DNA of 64,000 nt from Salinibacterium sp. SWN167. GTDB lineage: Bacteria > Actinomycetota > Actinomycetes > Actinomycetales > Microbacteriaceae. Made by a program: the position numbers and the translations under genes. Below are positions 17,232 through 28,384 of this stretch, one piece after another. The notes beneath the pieces were generated by a model. That model was not told the DNA's origin. It saw only the letters and a program-made list of their open reading frames with translations, and made no database searches. The stretch spans positions 1,054,001 through 1,118,000 of the forward strand of contig NZ_JADYWU010000001.1 in the NCBI RefSeq assembly GCF_015864665.1, read 5' to 3'. Within the stretch, counting starts at the first letter, position 1, and the number at the start of each line of letters is the position of its first letter.

Positions 17232-19244
17232 TTATTCGCACGCGGTAATTGTGTATAGTCCCACGTCACCGCTTGTATAGAGCGGCTCTACCGCGTCGGA
17301 GCTCGCAAGTCGAGTGAGTCCGCCAAAGTCGTGTGTGTCTCCGTGAATCTCGCGCGTACCGAAATCTAATGCATACCCCACTTCGAGGGTCGCAAGAGCA
17401 TCACACACGCTAGTGTAACGATCGGCATCGCGAAGGTGTTCGCCGATGAGGCGGGATTCTGCCGTATCGAATCCGCTGACGTGCGGAAGCATAGCTTCGC
17501 GGTCGGAGATGGCGTAGACAAGCCCGGCTCCTGTCCAGGGGTTTCCGGCGACTATGGCTCCTTCGGGAACGTAATCAGCGACGTGGTTCAGCACGTCTAG
17601 TTCGTCCTCTGTCAATAGCGGAGCTTCTTTGGCAGGTTCTTCGGCGACGACATACTGGCTGCGGGCTTCAACGGTCGCGATGTGCAGCGAGTAGCCCTGT
17701 GTCGCGAGGAGCACAACCACGACGGTAATGATGGCGAGCCCGCGCTGGTGGCGGCCCTCCCTGTTTGTCGTGGCGGTGATGATGAGCTGCGGCGCGCGTG
17801 TACGAATTGTGTCGTAGACCACCACAAGGCCGAGTGTGGCCAGCGGGAGCGCGACGACCGGCATCACGGCAGCAAGGCGGTAGCTGTCGCCGTACCACGT
17901 GCCGACAAGTAGTGACTGCAGAAGCGAGTGAGGCATTGCTGCTGCGGCGATATAGAGCACTCCGACGAGTGCAAAATTGAAGAGGAGCCAATAGTTGTGG
18001 GGACGGCGGCGGAGTTGTAGCGCACCGATGACGACCAGGACCGTGGCAACGACGGCGATGGGAAGCCCGGTGGTGGCATTCGTGAGCACCTCGCCCAGAG
18101 CTTGAGCTGCGGTCTCGGTCGGTTCCCACACAACACTGACTCGAACGATGAGCCAAGCGGCGATGTAGGCGATCAGCACGGCGATGGTGGCGGCAATGAG
18201 CGCCCGCATCCTGGCCGGTGCGGCGTTGGCTGCCTTGAGTCTCTTATAGCTGCGGTGAGCGCCGACCACCACGATCACGCTGCTGAGGGCGACGAATACC
18301 ATCGCGGCGCCGGGATGGGCGAGGGCGATTCCGGGAATGACGCCGAGTAGGGCAAACCACGCACGCGAGTTACGCATCTCGGGGTGGTTGCTCATGCCGA
18401 CGGCGGTTACCGCGAAGGCGAGCGCTGCAGGCAGGAGGCTAATGCCGAGAAGGTAGGGGTAGAGAACGCCGAAGTCGATGAGCCTGTAGGGGAATGCTCC
18501 GAAAGCGGCTGACAGCACTCCAGCACCGACGATGGCGATCGCACGGGGTCCAAGAATGGTTCGTGCAAGAAAGACGCAGCCGAGCGGCCAATAGATGGCA
18601 CCGATAAGAATGGAGACGAGGTTGATCGCGACAGGGATGCTGACACCAGTGGTGCTTGCGATGGCTGCGGTGATGGCATGCCAGCCCGCCGGGTAGAAGG
18701 TGCCGGATTGCGGGTTGTCGAGATTCAGGCCGCCGAGAGTGAGCGATGATGCGTTTCCGGTGTCGAGCACGTAGCGCAGGGCGTTGAGGTGAAAAATGTT
18801 GTCGTAGGTCTGCGAGATGTTTTCGGGCTCACCGAACGCAACGATGAATCGAATAGTAATGATGAGGGCGGCGACTCCGGTGCCGAGTGCGGCCCACGTG
18901 AGCAGTCGCACGGGGGGATGCTGAAACGCTGGTCGGGGGCGCAGTCGGTGCCACAGCATCCGGAATAAAACGACGACGATAGTGAGTACCGCAGTGGTCC
19001 CGCCGATCGGTATGAGACCCCAGGGGATACCGATCAATGGCGCGGCGATTGACGCAAGCGCCACGGTGGTGACGGAGAACGCTGGTGCGGAGCCCAGCAG
19101 CGCGACTCCGCGTAGCCCGAGCACCGATGACAGCAGTAGCCCTGGGCCGATTCCGATCGCTACTACAACGAAGAAAGCGGGGATGGTGTCCCACCAGCTC
19201 ACTGGAGCCCTCCAATGGGTGATTTGTCGCTGTTCACTGGGCAA
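17232..19244 (-). CDS. Large polytopic membrane protein, DUF6541-like
   Basis: The 670-residue protein has about 13-15 transmembrane helices and a C-terminal extracytoplasmic part (from about residue 530) with VPEGAIVAGNPWTGAGLVYA. I assign it to the DUF6541-like actinobacterial family from its overall pattern, including a periplasmic loop near FPAGWHAITAAI. These proteins resemble GT-C enzymes and commonly sit beside wall-polysaccharide transferases. It probably forms an operon with the GT-B gene that follows. No donor can be inferred. Confidence 0.7.
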   Translation of the reverse strand: MPSEQRQITHWRAPVSWWDTIPAFFVVVAIGIGPGLLLSSVLGLRGVALLGSAPAFSVTTVALASIAAPLIGIPWGLIPIGGTTAVLTIVVVLFRMLWHRLRPRPAFQHPPVRLLTWAALGTGVAALIITIRFIVAFGEPENISQTYDNIFHLNALRYVLDTGNASSLTLGGLNLDNPQSGTFYPAGWHAITAAIASTTGVSIPVAINLVSILIGAIYWPLGCVFLARTILGPRAIAIVGAGVLSAAFGAFPYRLIDFGVLYPYLLGISLLPAALAFAVTAVGMSNHPEMRNSRAWFALLGVIPGIALAHPGAAMVFVALSSVIVVVGAHRSYKRLKAANAAPARMRALIAATIAVLIAYIAAWLIVRVSVVWEPTETAAQALGEVLTNATTGLPIAVVATVLVVIGALQLRRRPHNYWLLFNFALVGVLYIAAAAMPHSLLQSLLVGTWYGDSYRLAAVMPVVALPLATLGLVVVYDTIRTRAPQLIITATTNREGRHQRGLAIITVVVVLLATQGYSLHIATVEARSQYVVAEEPAKEAPLLTEDELDVLNHVADYVPEGAIVAGNPWTGAGLVYAISDREAMLPHVSGFDTAESRLIGEHLRDADRYTSVCDALATLEVGYALDFGTREIHGDTHDFGGLTRLASSDAVEPLYTSGDVGLYTITACE

Positions 19245-19351
19245 TCCTATCTTCAGGATGCAGAGGCGGCCTGTAAAGTGTGCAGCGTGCGCACCTCGTC
19301 TACAGTGAGTGTTGCCCTTCCATTCGCGACAGTGAGATCGAGATACAAAAA

Positions 19352-20304
19352 ATGCCGCAGATTTCCCGTGTAGTGGCGGTGGTAGTGGCGTTTAACCGGC
19401 GCGAACTTCTCATGGAAGCTCTCACTGCCCTGTCGACACAGTCTCGTGCCCTCGATGCCATCGTTGTTGTCGATAATGCGTCGGATGATGGCTCCGGCGA
19501 CGCGGTTCGCGCCAACTTTCCCGACATCGATCTGGTCACATTGCAACGCAACACTGGCGGCGCTGGCGGCTTTGCTGCCGGTATGGCGCACGCGCTCAAG
19601 GTTCACGACCCGACGTGGTTGTGGCTGATGGATGACGACACCATTCCCACCGCGTCAGCGGCAGCCGAATTATTGTCGGCCGTCGAAGCGCAGCCGGGCG
19701 TATCGATCGCCGGTTCTCGGGTGATCTGGACTGATGGTCGTGACCATCCCATGAACACTCCGCGGGAAAAACCGTTCGTCTCACGGGCAGAACGTGCGGC
19801 AGCAGTGCAGGCCGGCACGCTAGCCGTGCGCAGCTCATCTTTCGTCTCAATGTTCGTTTCTGCGTCAGCAGTTCGACAAGCGGGATTGCCGGTAGCTGAT
19901 TACTTCATCTGGAATGATGACTTCGAATTCTCTACACGAGTGTTGCGCGATAGCCTCGGAATCTTTGTGCCTGCCAGCGTTGTGGTGCACAAGACGAAGC
20001 TGCTTGGCTCCACAGATCTCGACCCGGGGGAGCGGTTCTTCTTTGAGGTGCGCAATAAGGTCTGGCTCATGCGCCATTCCCGCGGACTGAAGGCATGGGA
20101 GAAGGCGATGTACGGGGCGTCGAGCATCCGACGGTGGATTCGTACGATTCGGCGCTCGCAGCAGCGTCCCGTGCTGTGGAGCGGGCTGCGTCGCGGGCTG
20201 AGCGAGGGATCGCGCACTCGTCCGAAGTCGAATGAGTCTTATTTCGCTGACCTGACCGTGGTTGCCGATGCCGTTGCGCAGGTTGAAGCAGCGAGGGATC
20301 GCGC

Positions 20305-20308
<4 letters not shown>
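19352..20308 (+). CDS. Glycosyltransferase family 2, GlfT1/rhamnosyltransferase type
   Basis: The 318-residue GT-A enzyme begins VAVVVAFNRRELLMEAL and has VVDNASDDGS, the glycine-rich NTGGAGGFAAGM and the WLMDDDTIP metal-binding DxD. The combination NTGGAGGF plus WLMDDD is typical of actinobacterial galactofuranosyl- or rhamnosyltransferases that prime arabinogalactan-type chains. A TAAAGT box at 19274 suggests transcription begins near 19286. I chose the ATG at 19352 over the GTG at 19280 because the domain starts there. UDP-galactopyranose mutase two genes downstream supports a Galf donor. Confidence 0.82.
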
Positions 20309-22309
<2,001 letters not shown>

Positions 22310-22360
22310 ACCCCTTTCCGTTCCCGTTCGCTTAGCTCGCGCGCTCGCTCGCTCGCTGAG

Positions 22361-22390
22361 CCGACTCTAGCCCGCGGAGTCCGACTCTAG
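22361..22390. repeat. Short direct repeat after glf
   Basis: CCGACTCTAG occurs at 22361-22370 and again at 22381-22390. A run of GCTCGCTCGCTCGCT just upstream adds low complexity. It marks the border between glf and the decayed region that follows. Confidence 0.5.
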
Positions 22391-22419
22391 TTTTCAGTGA
22401 AGGCGGGTCGGGTGCCTGG

Positions 22420-22700
22420 TTAGCCGGTGATGATTCGTCCGGCGGGGCTCGTCCATTCGAGTACTCCGGGCGATTTCTGGCGTACTTTCCAGCCGCCGAA
22501 TTGTTTGAGCGTGTGATGCCTGCGACATAGACAAGCGAGGTTTCCGGGCTCTGTTTTGCCACCGTGATGCCCGTCGGTGGTGTGGTCGATGTCGCTTCGA
22601 CTGGATGCCCGATTGCGGGAGCGGAACCTGCAGCGCTGATCTCGAGCGAGTGCTAATGAACTTCCCTGATCACAGTCTGAAGCGGATGTAATGCAGGCGG
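22420..22700 (-). pseudogene. 3' remnant of a DUF222/HNH endonuclease gene
   Basis: The minus-strand frame ending at 22420 reads LALARDQRCRFRSRNRASS, then SDIDHTTDGHHGG, KTEPGNLACLCRRHHTLKQ and GVLEWTSPAGRIITG. That is the C-terminal HNH domain of actinobacterial DUF222 proteins, with the zinc-binding and catalytic histidines retained. The sequence of the large N-terminal DUF222 region is absent: the frame meets a stop just upstream, and the cytidylyltransferase gene begins its last codons at 22731. It is therefore a truncated, dead copy. These genes are multicopy and mobile in actinobacteria, so this probably marks a recombination border of the locus. Confidence 0.85.
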
Positions 22701-22730
22701 GGTAGTCGGTGGTGCGGACAGGTCAAGCGG

Positions 22731-23447
22731 CTATGCTCCGACTTGGTTGCGTTCCAAGAGATCAAAGAACGTGCGGCACACGTAGTAGTCTTCGGCGGTC
22801 GTGATCTTGATGTTCGAGCGAGGGCCATCGACTCGATATAGCGTGTGCGCGTAGCGGCGAAGGAGGCTGGCTGTGTCAATTGAGTCGTTTTCACCCTCAC
22901 TGACCGCTCGGTCGTAGATATCGATTGCTGTCTCAAGCCGGAGACTTTGCGGTGCTTGGGCGAGGTAGAGAAAGTCTCGTGGCAGCACTTCGTCGATTGT
23001 TTCGTGTTCTGACGAGACGACCGTTTCAACGATCTTCGTGCTTGTGATCGCCGGGCCCAAGGAACGAACCGTGCGGATGTTGTCCGTGATGAGGTCCGCG
23101 TTTATGAGTGGTCGCACACCGTCGTGTAGCAGGACGACCGTGTCGCCGGTCGCGTCGTTGGCAACGGCGCGAAGCGCCTTGTGACGTGATTCCTGTCCCG
23201 TTGAGCCGCCGTCGACGATCCAGTTCACTTTTGTTAGCTCGTACTGTGATACCAAGCGCGCGAAGTGTTCGCGCCCCTCTGGCACTATCGACACGGCGAT
23301 CCGATCGATCTCTGGGTGTTCCTGAAAATGCTGGATGGTGTGCACGATTATCGGCGTCCCGTGAATCTCAAGAAACTGTTTCGGTAGCGCAGTTTTCGAG
23401 GCCATCCGCGAACCTATGCCACCCGCAAAAATTACTGCAACATTCAA
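22731..23447 (-). CDS. IspD/TarI-type cytidylyltransferase (first copy)
   Basis: The 238-residue enzyme carries the nucleotidyltransferase loop VAVIFAGGIGSRM with the lysine in ALPKQFLEI, then LLHDGVRPLI and the C-terminal NIKITTAEDYYV. It joins CTP to a phosphorylated polyol. Its position, overlapping a CDP-glycerol-type transferase by 4 nt, points to TarI-like activity (ribitol- or glycerol-phosphate) rather than isoprenoid synthesis; that is inference. A second copy is at 38916. No obvious TarJ alcohol dehydrogenase accompanies it. Confidence 0.85.
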   Translation of the reverse strand: MNVAVIFAGGIGSRMASKTALPKQFLEIHGTPIIVHTIQHFQEHPEIDRIAVSIVPEGREHFARLVSQYELTKVNWIVDGGSTGQESRHKALRAVANDATGDTVVLLHDGVRPLINADLITDNIRTVRSLGPAITSTKIVETVVSSEHETIDEVLPRDFLYLAQAPQSLRLETAIDIYDRAVSEGENDSIDTASLLRRYAHTLYRVDGPRSNIKITTAEDYYVCRTFFDLLERNQVGA

Positions 23448-25204
23448 GTTCTTTCATCCTCCTGTGGCAAATCTACGGTCTTAGATTCGTGGGTATAACC
23501 GGCGAGTTCATCATCCTGTGCTGAGTTCTCGTGAAGGGCGTTACGCGGATCGCCGAGGATGAGCCAATCGATCACTCGGTCGGCTGCTCCAGTATCGATT
23601 CTGTCGAAGTTCTCTGCGCGGAAGCGTGAGACTTTCGACTGCTCGTACTCTCGGGAAGAGATCGCATCGATGAGGTCCTCGAACGTCGTACAGACACGCC
23701 CTGGCGCGGTCTCATCGTAGGGGCGGTGAAACCCATTCACCGCTGCGTAGTTAACTTCATCGGGCGCGAAGAACAGCATGGGTCGGTCAAGGAGCGAGTA
23801 TTCGTAGATGATCGAGGAGTAGTCGGTGATCAAGAGGTCGGTAACGTGCAGAAGCCTTAGCCCGTCTTCAAAGTGTGTGAAGTCGAAGAAATGTTCCTGG
23901 TGTTGCTCCGGAATCGGTACTTCATTCTTAACAAAGTGATGCATACGGAACAGAACCACAGTATCGGGACCGCACGCTTCGTATAGCGCATCGAAATCGA
24001 TGAGGCGGTAATCGTAGAATGCGGTCTTGATGTCAGACCCGCGGTAAGTGGGTGCAAAGAGGATAATGCGTTTGTCGCGCAGCTCGGGGTGCGCCGAGTA
24101 GAAACCACTGACAAACGTGCGGGTACGTTCTTCGTCGAGGAACAAATCCACGCGGGGCAATCCGGTGGGAATCACCGCGCTCTCTTCGATCCCGAACACC
24201 TCGGCGTAGACCGGAACAAGGTTCACTGATCCGGCGATCGCATAGGTGTAATAGCGGTGCGCATCCCAGAGATTGGGCGAGTCCTGCCTTCCGAACCTGC
24301 TGAATCCAACTGACTTGAACCCGCTGCCAGCGTGCCAGAGCTGGATTATCCGTTTCCTGCGGTCGACCTTGAGGCCTTCGAGCATGGGGAAGTAGTCGTC
24401 GAGGAGCACGATCTCGCTGGTGGCGATGAGGTAGAGAATGTGGATCGTTGTAGACCAACGCGTGGTGTGGGGAAGACGAAACGAAGTTCGGAGGTCAAAC
24501 TTCTTGTCGAGCCCGCGCTCAACCATGCGCTCGTGGACTCGTTGGAGATTGCCTTCGGTATTCCCACGTCGGTCTGACGCGAAGAGTATCCGTCCGGGCG
24601 TCGGCCCGACTAAGCGTGTAAAAGCGTCAAAGATCCAGCGGGCGTAATGCTGCTTGGCTGCCATACCGAAACATTTTTCGTACAACCGCTTGGGAGATAG
24701 CGGATGCGCCGATGTTGCTGGACTGCGCGACAGCAGAAAACTGCGTAAAAGAAAGTCCAGCTGATTAGCGTTCTCTGCGATGTCGTAGGAGACGGTCAGA
24801 GCCGACTGGTTTGTATTGAACAAAAACACGCGTGATGCATCGTCGAGGCGTTCCAGCGCCCCACCGTCGTAGGAAGCTACCGGTCCGCTCTGGTTGTCAA
24901 GGAGCGCTTGAATTCGCCAGGTGCCATCGGGTATCGCGCTGCGCCCCGCAAAGGCTGTGACGTTGAGATGTAATGCATACACACCGGCACCCTCTGACGT
25001 CGCCGGTGCTGGCAGCGTGCGCAGGCCGTCGACGAGTTGGAAGGTGATGTTTTGTTCAGCGTTCCGCATCGGTACGTTGTCACATTGGGTCAGCAGCACC
25101 CGTATGGTCATTTGGACCCGAATCCACCCGATATCGGTGACGGCTAGAGAGTGCGTGGGTTCCGAAAGAGGCACCGCGTGGCCCGAGTTTGCTGGTTGGA
25201 GCAC
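23444..25204 (-). CDS. CDP-glycerol:polyglycerophosphate glycerophosphotransferase family protein, TagF/TarL type
   Basis: The 586-residue protein has a beta-rich N-terminal domain (about residues 1-190). A TagF-like GT-B catalytic domain follows: GRILFASDRRGNTEGN, then KRIIQLWHAGSGFKSVG with the conserved histidine, FAPTYRG, LFRMHHF, and DLLITDYSSIIYEYSLLDRPMLFF. TagF-type enzymes polymerise or add polyol-phosphates from CDP-polyols to lipid-linked teichoic acid. The GTG start at 25204 overlaps the stop of an epimerase relic (TAGTG); a later ATG (residue 32) is possible but would cut the N-terminal domain. Its CDP donor would come from the overlapping cytidylyltransferase. Confidence 0.85.
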   Translation of the reverse strand: MLQPANSGHAVPLSEPTHSLAVTDIGWIRVQMTIRVLLTQCDNVPMRNAEQNITFQLVDGLRTLPAPATSEGAGVYALHLNVTAFAGRSAIPDGTWRIQALLDNQSGPVASYDGGALERLDDASRVFLFNTNQSALTVSYDIAENANQLDFLLRSFLLSRSPATSAHPLSPKRLYEKCFGMAAKQHYARWIFDAFTRLVGPTPGRILFASDRRGNTEGNLQRVHERMVERGLDKKFDLRTSFRLPHTTRWSTTIHILYLIATSEIVLLDDYFPMLEGLKVDRRKRIIQLWHAGSGFKSVGFSRFGRQDSPNLWDAHRYYTYAIAGSVNLVPVYAEVFGIEESAVIPTGLPRVDLFLDEERTRTFVSGFYSAHPELRDKRIILFAPTYRGSDIKTAFYDYRLIDFDALYEACGPDTVVLFRMHHFVKNEVPIPEQHQEHFFDFTHFEDGLRLLHVTDLLITDYSSIIYEYSLLDRPMLFFAPDEVNYAAVNGFHRPYDETAPGRVCTTFEDLIDAISSREYEQSKVSRFRAENFDRIDTGAADRVIDWLILGDPRNALHENSAQDDELAGYTHESKTVDLPQEDERT

Positions 25205-25362
25205 TACGCCACCCGTTCTTCGTGCCAGCTGATGGTGCGGTCAAGTCCGGACTCAAACCCTACGTGTGGAGCCCACCCGATGACGGGGCGCTCCGTCATC
25301 GTCACATGTTCGCCAGTGGGTGTGAGCAAACCACCGACATCATTGTTGTTTTGTGCAGACAT
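25204..25362 (-). pseudogene. Epimerase C-terminal relic
   Basis: A 52-codon frame from an ATG at 25362 ends at 25204 and reads VIGWAPHVGFESGLDRTISW. That is the C-terminal helix pattern of extended SDR nucleotide-sugar epimerases (LGWxPxxxFEEGLxRTIxW). The catalytic and NAD-binding parts are missing. The first 25 residues have no counterpart, so this is probably a deletion remnant rather than a functional peptide. Confidence 0.6.
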
Positions 25363-25385
25363 TTTAATGATTCTACGTCACGCGC

Positions 25386-26675
25386 CTAATGCTCCATGAG
25401 TTCCTCAAGCTTGTCCACGATCCGTGGGGCGGCCCGACCGTCATCGACGGATCCGCAATGCTCGAGGAACTGCTCGATCTTGGACTCGTACTCGTGCTGA
25501 TCAAATGCGGATATGTTCTGAACTAACTCGGCGTTAGAAGTCGCCATGCTGAAGGGCGTGTCCTCAACGTCGTGATGAGAGCCGCGAACCGCGTCGAAAT
25601 TCTCGGTCTTTACTCCATACAAGAAGCTGGGCTTCCCCGTTAAGATGTAGTCGCAGACCCAGCTTGAATAGTCTGTCACGCCAACGTTCGCAACCATCAG
25701 GAGCTCTTGCATGTCCGGGTAGAACGAGACGTTGTGGCAGTAGATGGGCAGACCAGCGAACCGCTGTTTGGACGAATTCTTGTTGCTGTTGTGGGCCCGA
25801 ATGAGGAACTCCCAAGTTCCACCGAACTTGCTCCCCAAGACCTCACGAAGCCTCTCAAAATCTAAATTACTGAAAGATTGCCCGAAGCTCTTTTCGTCGT
25901 GCGTCGGCGCGAACAGCAGGAAATTTTGCCCTGTATCGGTGACATTCAAGCGGGTGAGCACTTTGCGGCGAAGATGGCCAGCGGTCTCGGTCGAATGGTC
26001 AAAAAGGATGTCGTTACGCGCATGTCCCAGTTTCAAGACGGGAACACCGGGCCAGTAGGTGCTATCAAATACGTCATCTTCGAACTGGCTGTTGGAGATA
26101 AGAAAGTCGGTTTGCCGGGACTGGAGAGTTCTCATCTCATTGAAGAAACGATCATCGCTGCCCGCACCTTCGAGCCGCTTTAGACCCAGTGACCCGTGCC
26201 ACGTTTGGATCCAATACTGGCCCGTGTTTTTCGCCACAGTTTGTAATTGAAGAGTATGGCCGTTTTGGACAATGACCTTTGCTTGTGCAGCGGTCTTGTA
26301 GAAGTCCTCCGATCCGATGCGAACGAAGCTCATCTCGCTCGGGTGGGGTCCTTGAGAGGACGGGCTCACTGCCCAGACGATGTTGTATGTAGAACCCCTT
26401 CGGATCATTTCTTCGCTGATGTATTTAGCGTTACAGGTGTACTCGCCCTGAAACGTAATGAAGAGAATAATGTTGGGATCTACGGGGGTCTTCTTCGCGA
26501 GCCGCTTCCTGGCCGTTCGCGATAGCGCAACATCGATTTTCGAAAATACGAAGTGGACCAGGACCTTATTAAGGACTCGGATAGACAGTAAGAGGACCTG
26601 AAGGGGCAACTTGATGACCCAGAAGAAACGGTTTACGAGGGTCGAAACATACTGACCGCTGATCAGCCGGCTCAA
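25386..26675 (-). CDS. CDP-glycerol glycerophosphotransferase family protein (second copy)
   Basis: The 429-residue protein is a shorter TagF-family enzyme. It has a hydrophobic or amphipathic N-terminus (residues 1-45) for membrane association, and then IILFITFQGEYTCNAKYI, YWIQTWHGSLGLKRL with the catalytic histidine, FLLFAPTHDEKSFG, and NVGVTDYSSWVCDYILTGKPSFLY. It starts on a TTG overlapping the upstream pyruvyl-transferase stop (TTGA). Codon use is noticeably more AT-rich than the flanking core genes. It probably adds a different polyol phosphate, or primes the chain for the enzyme at 23444. Confidence 0.83.
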   Translation of the reverse strand: MSRLISGQYVSTLVNRFFWVIKLPLQVLLLSIRVLNKVLVHFVFSKIDVALSRTARKRLAKKTPVDPNIILFITFQGEYTCNAKYISEEMIRRGSTYNIVWAVSPSSQGPHPSEMSFVRIGSEDFYKTAAQAKVIVQNGHTLQLQTVAKNTGQYWIQTWHGSLGLKRLEGAGSDDRFFNEMRTLQSRQTDFLISNSQFEDDVFDSTYWPGVPVLKLGHARNDILFDHSTETAGHLRRKVLTRLNVTDTGQNFLLFAPTHDEKSFGQSFSNLDFERLREVLGSKFGGTWEFLIRAHNSNKNSSKQRFAGLPIYCHNVSFYPDMQELLMVANVGVTDYSSWVCDYILTGKPSFLYGVKTENFDAVRGSHHDVEDTPFSMATSNAELVQNISAFDQHEYESKIEQFLEHCGSVDDGRAAPRIVDKLEELMEH

Positions 26676-27877
26676 CGTCCTCCACCGCCAGTTCCGTCGA
26701 GATCGTCTAAGAACGAGCCAATATAGCTAAAGGTTTTCTGCTTGAGAGCATCCTTCGTCGTCGTATCAATTTTCAAAGATTCGCTCTTGATCAGCAGTTT
26801 CACGATTTTCCTATAGTCGAGTTCTTCTTCGTTGAAGTACGCATCCCGTTCACCAAGAAGGCGAGCCAGGAAGTCGATTTTTTCGCTCCATATCAACCCA
26901 ACTTTTGGAATGTCTAGTGCATAGGCAACAATGCCCGCGTGCATCCTCGCGGCGAGGATCACCTTGAAATCAGTCATCGTGGCTAAGAACTCGACTGAAC
27001 TCTCTGGCCGCCTTAGCAACCGGTTCTGGGGCAGGCCCATGTCAGCGACCAGCTGTTCACCGAAGCGCTGATCCACTTCCATTCCATTGGAGAACAGGTA
27101 GAAGTCGACTCCTTGAATGTTCAGTTCTTCGATGAGATTCTTATAAAAGTTTGCGATTTTGAAGGAGTCGGCTTCACCGCCGTACTCCTTATAATTGTCC
27201 GGATTGATCAAATTGATGCCCACGTTCACCGCGTCGGACCGCTTTTCGATCGAGAAGGCCTCTTGAAGCCAGAACACCGGATCGCCGACGAGGTCGCTGA
27301 TGATGCTCTTGTTCGTGATGTACGAAGTGCGCAGTGTTGTCAGGTCATCTCGAGTCGTGATGACCCGAACGACATCTGAGTTGAGCGCTCGCTTGAGCTG
27401 TCTACTGCGAATATCGTTAGGATCGTACCCCTCGACACCAACGGCATTAAACATCACTGGGATGTTGCGTTTCTCCGCGATCTTGATGATCTGTTCATCT
27501 AGGTAATTCAATCCCTGAGTTTTGAACTTGATGAATCCGCCGCCCGCAATCACGAGGCCATCGAGCGATTGCATGACCTCCTTGTAGTACCAGTTCACTT
27601 TCAGCCACCACATGAAGTACTCGTAGAAGTACTGAAACGTTCGCAGTCGGATGATGGAAAAGACTATTTTCCTAGACCGGAGTAGGAGTACATGCAGGTA
27701 CAGGTTGATTCGGCGCCGCCCCTGAAAGATATGAGGATCTCGAGGATCGACATCTACATCCTGCAGAGAAATGTCAGGGGAGTGCTTTCTGAGCAAGAAC
27801 TTGGCGCTTTCAACCAAGAGATAGTCGCCGATGTTCTCGTTACTGAACAGCCCGACCACGCCTACACGTTTACGCAT
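26672..27877 (-). CDS. Polysaccharide pyruvyl transferase family protein (first copy)
   Basis: The 401-residue protein has the PF04230-type layout: VGVVGLFSNENIGDYLL at the N-terminus, then GLVIAGGGFIKFKTQG and the C-terminal VILAARMHAGIVAYALDIPKVGL, the R-x-H motif of the family. These enzymes add ketal-linked pyruvate from PEP to sugars of cell-wall polymers. The ATG at 27877 is chosen because the domain starts there; GGAGG lies 16 nt upstream, farther than usual, so the start is uncertain. The gene is lower in GC than its surroundings. A paralogue is at 37617. Confidence 0.82.
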   Translation of the reverse strand: MRKRVGVVGLFSNENIGDYLLVESAKFLLRKHSPDISLQDVDVDPRDPHIFQGRRRINLYLHVLLLRSRKIVFSIIRLRTFQYFYEYFMWWLKVNWYYKEVMQSLDGLVIAGGGFIKFKTQGLNYLDEQIIKIAEKRNIPVMFNAVGVEGYDPNDIRSRQLKRALNSDVVRVITTRDDLTTLRTSYITNKSIISDLVGDPVFWLQEAFSIEKRSDAVNVGINLINPDNYKEYGGEADSFKIANFYKNLIEELNIQGVDFYLFSNGMEVDQRFGEQLVADMGLPQNRLLRRPESSVEFLATMTDFKVILAARMHAGIVAYALDIPKVGLIWSEKIDFLARLLGERDAYFNEEELDYRKIVKLLIKSESLKIDTTTKDALKQKTFSYIGSFLDDLDGTGGGGR

Positions 27878-28384
27878 CGTGTTGATAGTCGTACCTCCGA
27901 GGTATTGATATGTCGCTGTCGTTCGAACCCGTGGCGCGACGAAACGTAAAAAATCATTTTCACATAGCCGGGCGAAGCCTCTGGACAAACCGGGCATCCG
28001 GATCGATTCAGTCTGCGGCAACGCCAGCCATTACCGGGCAGTCGTTTCGCCGAAAGCGGCCGGTAACCGAACGTGCGCTGGCGGGAATGCCCGTCACGTG
28101 ACCACGGCTGCGATCGCTGTTTCACATCGACTCTATGCCATGAAGCCTTGTGCAGTAGCGATACGAGCCGTCAGCCTGACGCCCTCTCTGTTCGCGCCCA
28201 GGCCGCTTGTCGGAGGGGACAGGGCCCTTCAGGTTGGCATCAGGCGGCTCGAAGATCACGTGACCGCGGTGGGTTTATGTGCAGTGACGGTACTCAGGGC
28301 GCTGGGCGTAAAGAACGCGTGGAACTGGCATTCCCCGGTCCTATCCGCATTCCGGCGAGTGCCGGTCCCGGTATAGCGGGCCAC
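27878..28384. other. Gap of about 500 nt with no recognisable gene
   Basis: Between the pyruvyl transferase start and the acyltransferase end I see no convincing frame on either strand. The 92-codon plus-strand frame at 28098 has no familiar motif and no ribosome-binding site. The segment probably carries the promoter of the minus-strand teichoic genes plus decayed DNA. Confidence 0.5.

Noticed and set aside
22342-22358. GCTCGCTCGCTCGCT run as a CRISPR or functional microsatellite
   Set aside because: It has fewer than five tetranucleotide units, no spacers and no cas genes; no CRISPR array was seen anywhere in the window.
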